DNA of 64,000 nt, from contig JALMLS010000165.1 of the NCBI GenBank assembly GCA_038496445.1, positions 62,001 to 126,000 on the forward strand, in the 5' to 3' direction. Both the position numbers and the translations under genes were made by a program. Every line of letters begins with the position of its first letter. Positions within the stretch are counted from its first letter, which is position 1. Positions 57,803-64,000 of this stretch are shown here, piece after piece. The notes beneath the pieces were generated by a model that was not told the origin of the DNA, searched no databases, and saw only the letters and a program-made list of their open reading frames with translations. The stretch is from Trichosphaerium sp. ATCC 40318. Lineage: Eukaryota > Discosea > Flabellinia > Trichosidae.

Positions 57803-58684
57803 TTAAGGGGGCACGCTGAGATGTGCAGAAATTGTTCAAATCGGCTCAAATTTTCGTGCCTATATCTTTGACATGAGGGCTTTTGAAAAACCCAACTTTT
57901 AGCGTGTGCCTTTTTGTGACGTTTTTTTGTTGCAAAAGTTTTTTTTTCAAAAACGACTGCATTTTTTCAATCTTTCTGTTTAAAAGCACATTTGTTCAAA
58001 ACTACGTTACCCATAGCATCTACACACGTAGTACATGCTATGGGTACACTTTCAATAAAAGTCTCAATTTGAAAGCAAAAAAAAATAACGAATTTGCTCT
58101 ACACCACCTAAAATGCGTCTCCAAGTGGTGAAATAGCGGACGAATAGCTTTAAAAGTTGTTTCAAATCCGTGTAATTAAGGTCAAAAAGTTGAGAAAAAA
58201 AATGACATTTCGGGCTTTGAACTCAAGTAATCAATCTACACAGTTCGCTATCCTATTTTTTCAGCGTTTTACGCGATTTTAGATGGGTTTAAAGCCCGAA
58301 GATGCCCGTGGGGTTAAGGTCATTTCATTCTCAGCGTGCCTTAATCTACTTCGAGGGCCTAATGCCCAACACTTAAAACTATTAGTTCATATGAATTATT
58401 GGAGAACCAAAGATCCCTCAATAGACGCAAACTGTGATACCAGATCACAGTTTACTAGGCTAGGTAAGGTAATACTCAGTAAGAATTAATCACAATAAAA
58501 ATGTTACTAAACTTGCTGCCAATGGTCAACGAAAGTAATTGGTTCAAGGGCCTATAGGTACTATTCACGTGATTTAGTATATTTCACATGAATTCAGAAT
58601 TTGATCACGTTCAGGTGGCACATGTTACGAGATACGCTGCCAATGGTCAATGAAAGTAATCCATTCGAGGACGTGCCCCCTTAA
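57803..58684. mobile_element. TTAA-flanked nonautonomous transposon with 13-bp terminal inverted repeats
   Basis: The left end reads TTAAGGGGGCACG (57803-57815) and the right end CGTGCCCCCTTAA (58672-58684), a perfect 13-bp inverted repeat including TTAA at each border. That is what a piggyBac-type TTAA target duplication plus short terminal repeats would give. Near the right end a subterminal direct repeat occurs twice: GCTGCCAATGGTCAACGAAA near 58515 and GCTGCCAATGGTCAATGAAA near 58637. The 882 bp contain no transposase; the one open frame (58283-58489) is unremarkable. Probably a MITE-like element mobilised in trans. Confidence 0.7.
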
Positions 58685-58940
58685 ACAATAGACTTGTTCA
58701 AAAGCAAAAGAGCTTTTTTTTTCATAGAAATTCCGTAAAAACGAAGTTTTCAAGTGTCTTTCTTCTAAACGAGAATAGTGGCATTTCACAGGCAAAAACC
58801 ACGATTTTTCGCATTTCATTAGACTAAATTTGAATGAAAACCAAGAACACCGGGATTTGAAAATAACTCATAAATCTAATAATGTACGTACTCGTTTTGT
58901 TGTTCAGGAGTTTTTGGTAATTCTTGTTTTTTTCGTACTT

Positions 58941-60078
58941 ATGGCATTATTGTGTTGTACCCGCTAAACCAATATTTTGTAGAAAAAACCGGCGTAAGTG
59001 TCATCTAACGAAGCTTCCAAATGAGATACTGCTTGATATAGTAGATATGGACAGGGAAGTGTACCTTAAAATGCCACTTTTATCAAAAAAGACAGCAATA
59101 GCAACTAGATTCAATAGTGATTTGGTGAAACATTATAAGTGGGTCCAAGTAAGAAGGAAACGTAAATATTACATGCCCTGGTGGTACCAGACTTGTGAAT
59201 TTATCAAGGCCAAGCAATGTTACTATATAAATGGTACACTAGATGGAGAGTACAAAGAGTGGCTTGAGGATGGCGAAATACGTGTGCATTGCTGTTATGT
59301 TAATGGTAACATCGATGGAGAGTACAAAAAATGGTTCAATGATGGTGAATTGAGCAAACATTGTTTCTACACAAATGGTAAACTTCATGGAGAGTACAAA
59401 AAATTGTTCAACGATGGGAGATTGAGTATACATTGCTAGTATACAAACGGAAGCCTTGAAGGAGAGTACAAAAAATGGTTCAATGATGGTGAATTGAGCA
59501 TACATTGTTTCTACATAAATGGTAAACTACGCGGAGAATACAGAGAATGGTTCAAGGATAGGAAAATGAATGTGCATTGTTTCTATATAAACGGAGAGTT
59601 TGACGGAGAGTACAAACAATGGACCAGTGGTGGTACTTTGAGTCTACATTGTCACTATGTCAACGGTAACCTGGATGGAGAGTACACAAAATGGTTCATA
59701 GATGGTAAATTGAGTATACATTGCTTCTATACAAACGGATTACTTGATGGCACATACAAACTAAATTCCAAGAATGGGAAAATGAGAACACTTTGTTGCT
59801 ATCAACACGGAGACCTTGATGGGGAGTACAAAAAGTGGTATATTGGAAAGAGTGCTGATGGAACTTTGATCAGCCAGTGGCAGTATACCAATGGTAAATT
59901 TAAAGGCGAGTTCAAGCAGTGGTATTACTGTGGTACCTTGAAGAAACGATGTTTTTATGTGAACGGTAAACTTGAAGGAGAGTACAAAGAGTGGTCCAAA
60001 ATTGGCAAACTAACTAAGTTATGTTACTATTCAAATGGTAAACCAGGTGGAAAGTACAAAGACAAGACTTGTAGATGA
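58941..60078 (+). pseudogene. F-box-like protein with YwqK/MORN-type repeats, copy 3, with an in-frame stop
   Basis: The F-box-like part LTKLPNEILLDIVDMDREVY, LKMPLLSKKTAIATRFNSDL aligns with the copies at 17317 and 38885. About 13 repeats follow with core CCYVNGNIDGEYKKWFNDGE. TAG at 59437-59439 interrupts repeat 4 (HC-stop-YTNG, where C-F-Y is expected), but the frame stays perfectly open for another 210 codons to 60076-60078. Either a recent nonsense mutation, suppression of the stop, or a sequence error. The start is uncertain: ATG 58941 could join via a short intron (about 58952-58980). It lies just beyond the TTAA element. Confidence 0.75.
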
Positions 60079-61603
60079 GTACACAAAAAATGAACATGAA
60101 ACTAAAAGCAAGAAAAACCGACTGTAATTGCGAAAGACTCATAAAAATTTTTGTCAATTGGTTTTGCTAGCTTCGACACCTCTTAGCGACGGCGGTTAGT
60201 ATTAATTTTATTGCATTTGGGTACTACGCACTTGTATGTACGCAATTCTTTGGTAAGGTTGCCGGATGGCTTGAAGTTTGGCTTTTCTTTCTGGGACTTC
60301 GTCTTCCTATGGCTTGTCTTCAAACATTTCCTTCAGAAGGTGAGCATTCTAGACTACTTATCGTGGCGATAAAATTGTTGATAGAAGTCGATTATATCAG
60401 CAGATGTAATAGTAAGCCAACCACTATCCGATAGTTGGGTGACAGTGGATTTTGAGGGTTTGGTTGTAAGTTCACGTGAAAAAAAAATTCAGCAGTAAAG
60501 TGTCCCCTTTTAAGTCTAGAGGCTATATACACCTAAATATAGCAAAAACTCCCAAGAAAACATTGTGCTCTCATGTCTCTGCACCTTCGGCTCATCAATT
60601 GCCGGCCCTTTGAATACAGAAATAAACTAGTTTTCAACACTAGTAACAAAGTAGTATTCCCACGCTATGACCCAAAAAAAAAAGAGGTGGTTTATACCAT
60701 CAACAAGTGCTAAAACACCAGATTACTATTATTATCAGCAAACTTGTTCACGTGTACCACGATGGTTCAAATCACGTTTTTACACTTTGCACATATCATG
60801 CAAAACCAAAAGACTCCACAAGTGGTGTTTGTTTGATTAGGTCTTGTCGACAGGTTGATTGCACTTGTTGGCAAGAGTTTTGTAAAATAAGGTCAGTGTT
60901 GACCAGTATTTGACCATTCAGGACTGCTTTGCGAGTTGACAACGATGGAAGGAGCTCCGGAAGTGGTTACTTGCAGGTACAACTATGTTACACCTTTGAA
61001 TACAGCAGAACAACACCGTTTTGCGTTAGTTCGGGCTGATTTTGCTTTTGTGCAGTTGGCGAGGCCCAAAATTTCCGTTTGGCCGTTGTAGTATTACAAA
61101 ACGATTTTCTAGTTGCCAAAATCGGCTTTTACAGCGTTTGATAACGACTTTTAGCATAAATTTTAAAGGATAATCACCAATTGGCGTGAAACTGTTTTGG
61201 AGTTCGATTTTACCCGAAATAACGTTCCCACAACAAAAACAATTCTTCAAAAAAAAAATCTGCATTTGCAGATTTAGCAACACTTGCTTTTTTTGGGTTT
61301 TCAATCGAAAACCGCACTCTGTATTCTATTGTGTGTTACAACCAAAGTACCCAAATAACTTTGATAAGACAATGGTTTCCACTAGTTTCACTAGTTTCTG
61401 CGACAGCCGCTTGTGTCAGGTCTTTTCTTCAGTCAAAACTCTTGAAGAGCGCTGTAGCAAAAGAAAAACTTATCATATATTTATACATTATTTATAAAGG
61501 CTACTTTGGTTGAACTGCACAATAGGTAACACTATCTCTAACGTATTTTTCTTCTTTTTTTTGACTCTGTATTCTTGGTTCAACTCTAACGCGTTATTCA
61601 CAG
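60079..61603. other. Gene-poor stretch
   Basis: A + frame near 60228-60340 (GWLEVWLFFLGLRLPMACLQ) is hydrophobic, and one near 60758-60900 (CTYHAKPKDSTSGVCLIRSC; CTCWQEFCK) is Cys-rich. They may be exons of one unknown + strand gene continuing at 61.6 kb, but I cannot connect them. Two CACGTG motifs lie near 60473 and 60749. Confidence 0.3.
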
Positions 61604-61899
61604 TTTTACACATGAGTTTATAATTATATATGGTGACTCAAAGGCTTATGTTGATAAATTTATGATTGAATTTCGAGAACACTTTCCGAACAAAACACAA
61701 CATGCTGAACTTTGTATGGACTCTAAAAAACTGAAAATTAGCTATAACCCAAAGCATGGTTCATATACTATTTCTAATATGAAATACAAATTCAGGGATG
61801 CAGTATCTATGCGAGCTAACAATGGTATATTTGTGTTAAAGTTTTTTGTTTCACAAGGATTTACTGTAACAAGTCAATCAGAAGCAAGGCTTACTAGCA
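61604..61899 (+). other. Candidate coding exon, unknown protein
   Basis: An open frame follows a TTCACAG acceptor-like site and ends at an AGTAAGTA donor-like site. It reads FTHEFIIIYGDSKAYVDKFM, EFREHFPNKTQHAELCMDSK, KLKISYNPKHGSYTISNMKY, then FRDAVSMRANNGIFVLKFFV. Balanced composition and both splice signals make a real internal exon plausible; no family recognised. Confidence 0.4.
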
Positions 61900-62257
61900 G
61901 TAAGTATACTTTCATTAAAACAATCATGTGATCCCAGCAAGATGAAACGCTTGTTCAACCATGTTGGAGCAAAGAACAAATTGAAGTTATGTACTATGTT
62001 TACTTGTAATAAACAAACTTGTTTCTTTCTTTAACACAATTAAGAAAAATATGTCTTTCGCAGAACTCTTCAAATAGTCTTTTATGGTTGTTGCTCATGA
62101 CTGACACAATCGACCCTACCTTAATCGAGACAATACATTTCGTGTACAAGACAGCTTTGGCAAAAACTATAATGAAGCTTCTTATCATCTAGCATTTATG
62201 ACAGTAGAAATTGTATTTTACTGGCGTTTGATAAGCGAGGTATAGTTGTTTAAGTAA
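61900..62257. other. No supported gene
   Basis: A minus frame at 62188-62000 (SFIIVFAKAVLYTKCIVSIK) is hydrophobic but without start or splice support. I see nothing more here. Confidence 0.3.
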
Positions 62258-62527
62258 CTAGGGTTTAACGAAAACAACTTTCGGCGAGTAGCGAGTCCTA
62301 AACAATGACAGATTACAGCGAAAAAAGTTTTTTAGTTTTATGTACACAGGGGTGCTAGTCCCACTAATAAATGGGACAACGTCTCTGGCTACGTGACCAG
62401 TAGGGTCGAAGCCGGGATGATACAGGTTCTCTCCTCCAAATCTGTGGTTGCTTACAAACGGACGAGGAAATCTAACAGCTGTACATGCGCTCAATACCAA
62501 TTTCCCCCGTTGATTAATAGCGTTCAC
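62258..62527 (-). other. Candidate coding exon, unknown protein
   Basis: An open minus-strand frame of 89 codons reads NQRGKLVLSACTAVRFPRPF, VSNHRFGGENLYHPGFDPTG, then HVARDVVPFISGTSTPVYIK. H-P-G-F-D-P-T-G-H is reminiscent of the GFD-x-S-G-H motif of FIT/PAP2-like lipid phosphatase families, but that is a weak similarity. No ATG; it is preceded by a TTTTCACAG acceptor-like site. Confidence 0.35.
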
Positions 62528-63289
62528 TGTGAAAATTATTGAGGATACGAAATATCGTCAGCTAGTTCATGGTTCATATTCATACTTGGGTTATAGTGAA
62601 CCAGTCAAAGTATGGAGGGTACGTCTATAATCCGTTTATTGCAATCGAACGGACTTTTTGTTCTCTTATTTAGTACGAAATAGTTGTAGCACCCTTGAGG
62701 CTTATACATTACATGAAACAAAATTTCTTACTTTCGAAACAACTTTCTTCTCTACTTTACTTTACTTTTATTTGTCTGCGTTGCACTGAACGACCCAATC
62801 GTAGGCTGGCGTACATTGGAACTAGCCAAGGGTTTACATAGGAGTTGCACCTACCGCTCTCAACGCGGGAAGAGCAGGACGCCTCCTACTAGGTTAACTA
62901 TTTGGCATTGAGTCCTTACAGACCGTAACAGAGGACCGTAATTGTGTGGGTGTGACCCAGCCGCCCTGAGAATGATTGTGTCAAGCTGAAAAAGCTGACT
63001 AGGTTCGTAGAAAGTTGGAATAATGTTTGACTTGAGTTTGGTATTCAGAGCGCATAAGCGACATTCCTATATACTTTTCTAACTTGTTGTTTGGTATATG
63101 GATTCTACCATATCTGATGTTTCGAAGTCTTCGATCATCTGTACTTGTAAGTCACACCTTTCAATTTTAGGGTTTTTTTGAGATACTATTTGTTTATGTA
63201 CATTCAGCTCGGATAGTATTAATTGTCTTCTGAGACTCAACCAGGTAAACATGATACACAATAAACAACACCTCTTTACAACGAATAGC
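62528..63289. other. Gap containing a GC-richer segment
   Basis: About 62795-62990 is visibly richer in G and C than its surroundings and has small hairpins such as TGGGT-GTG-ACCCA (62947-62959) and GCTCT..AGAGC (about 62857-62876). It could be a noncoding RNA gene, but I match it to no known RNA family. The rest shows nothing. Confidence 0.35.
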
Positions 63290-63292
63290 AGA

Positions 63293-63552
63293 ATTTCAGG
63301 CTGGATACAAGTGTGCTGCTACTATTGTATCTAATGTACTAATTGATAGCAATGGAGATATAAGCCATCTAGGTAAAAACGCTGAAAGGCGTGATGAATA
63401 ATTTAACTTTAATTGATGTCACAATAGTAAATACTCTCGCTCCAAGTACGTACATTGTTGTTTAAGTTCTGTCTACAAAGTTCTTTTTAGCTACCAGCTT
63501 CATGTGAAGGGATAATTAAACTATCAAGGTTCTCGATAGAATGGTTTTGATA
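63293..63552 (+). pseudogene. Remnant of the secreted family, copy 3
   Basis: GWIQVC, then in another frame ATIVSNVLIDSNGDISHL, then NTLAPS at a GTACGT donor, then after a TTTTTTAG acceptor LPASCEG. Together this mirrors the last exons of copies 1 and 2 (KWIQAC, VISHVALDKNGDISSIL, KTLAPPTDATFA, VPSDC). Frame changes and the missing 5' exons mark it as a pseudogene. Confidence 0.6.
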
Positions 63553-64000
63553 AAGGAGATCTACACACTCTTTTATTGTTGATTGAACTTGATGGAGTCA
63601 TTTTAATGGAGAAACCACCATTTAAAAAGTTTATGTTTCTCCGTAGCTGATTGCAGTGTCATAGTAGTCCATGTGGGAAGTCGGTTGCTATAGTAATTTG
63701 ATGTATTCTGAATAGTTCTCAGCTGGATTACCACAAACGTTAAAACTAAATCAACAGCTTGAGCGTCAAAATGCTGTTTGAGTCTTTCAAAGACTTATTT
63801 TAATACCTCAGCGGTAGTTGTTTTTTCTATCACAGTCGAGTGGGTTTAACTTTGTGGTGCTACTCTATCAGACAAAATAATATTGAACTTTATGAACTCC
63901 TACTCGACGAATGAAAATGGCATTACTCCAAAAGTTGAAAGACCCTTTTGTCTTTGGATTTTGAAAAAAAACTAATGCAGTTCATTTTTGTGAGAAGTCA
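63553..64000. other. Window edge, nothing recognised
   Basis: No coding exon, RNA or repeat that I can support. Confidence 0.4.

Noticed and set aside
58283-58489. 68-codon ORF inside the TTAA element
   Set aside because: No resemblance to a transposase and length expected by chance.
1-64000. tRNA, rRNA, CRISPR array, bacterial operon signals
   Set aside because: No tRNA B-box-like GGTTCGAATCC, no rRNA-like blocks and no regular spacer repeats were seen by eye; the intron-rich eukaryotic genes rule out a bacterial reading.

Overview
ORGANISM. This is AT-rich nuclear DNA from a unicellular eukaryote. Almost every gene is cut by several short introns, mostly 40-150 nt, that usually start GTACG and end in AG after a T-rich stretch. 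Gene content is eukaryotic: Ras, Rho, Rab and ARF GTPases, a RhoGEF, F-box proteins, SPT2, SNW/SKIP and PARG. The Ras/Rho signalling load fits a motile, probably amoeboid, protist. I cannot name the lineage from sequence alone. I recognised no rRNA, tRNA or CRISPR array. LAYOUT. 0-6.4 kb: Ras-like GTPase with an odd P-loop, small F-box protein, remnant of an ARF/ARL GTPase, two ankyrin-repeat genes. 6.4-13.5 kb: PH-UBA protein, then a long ARM-repeat RhoGEF. 14-20 kb: secreted protein, glutathione S-transferase, F-box protein with YwqK/MORN-like repeats, decayed F-box/LRR gene. 20-32.6 kb: two paralogous multi-module genes ending in a PD-(D/E)XK-type nuclease-like domain, with SPT2 and an ARF GTPase between them, then PARG. 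32.9-37.4 kb: an inverted duplication of a divergent pair made of an IFI44-like GTPase and an unknown partner. 37.5-48 kb: second secreted paralog, second F-box/YwqK gene, Rho-like GTPase, large type I membrane protein with a Thr/Pro stalk, Ras GTPase, decayed F-box gene, tetraspan protein. 48-57 kb: coiled-coil protein, TPR protein, SNW/SKIP, GNAT acetyltransferase, Rab-like GTPase, small zinc-binding protein. 57.8-58.7 kb: a TTAA-flanked nonautonomous transposon. 58.9-60.1 kb: third F-box/YwqK gene, broken by an in-frame stop. 60-64 kb: sparse, with a broken third copy of the secreted family. HOW IT FITS. Housekeeping genes (SNW, SPT2, ARF, PARG, GST, TPR) look intact. The expanded repeat families (F-box/YwqK, F-box/LRR, secreted family, IFI44-like pair) show duplication, gene conversion and decay, so they are the fast-evolving layer. 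Six small GTPases or remnants, two IFI44-like GTPases and one RhoGEF lie within 64 kb. The hexamer CACGTG occurs about 60 times, far above expectation, mainly in introns and intergenic DNA. The best candidates for undescribed biology are the module-plus-nuclease genes (20.3-22.9 and 26.3-29.5 kb) and the IFI44-like/partner divergent pairs (32.9-37.4 kb). Exon joins were made by eye from GT..AG signals and reading frame, so individual boundaries carry some uncertainty.
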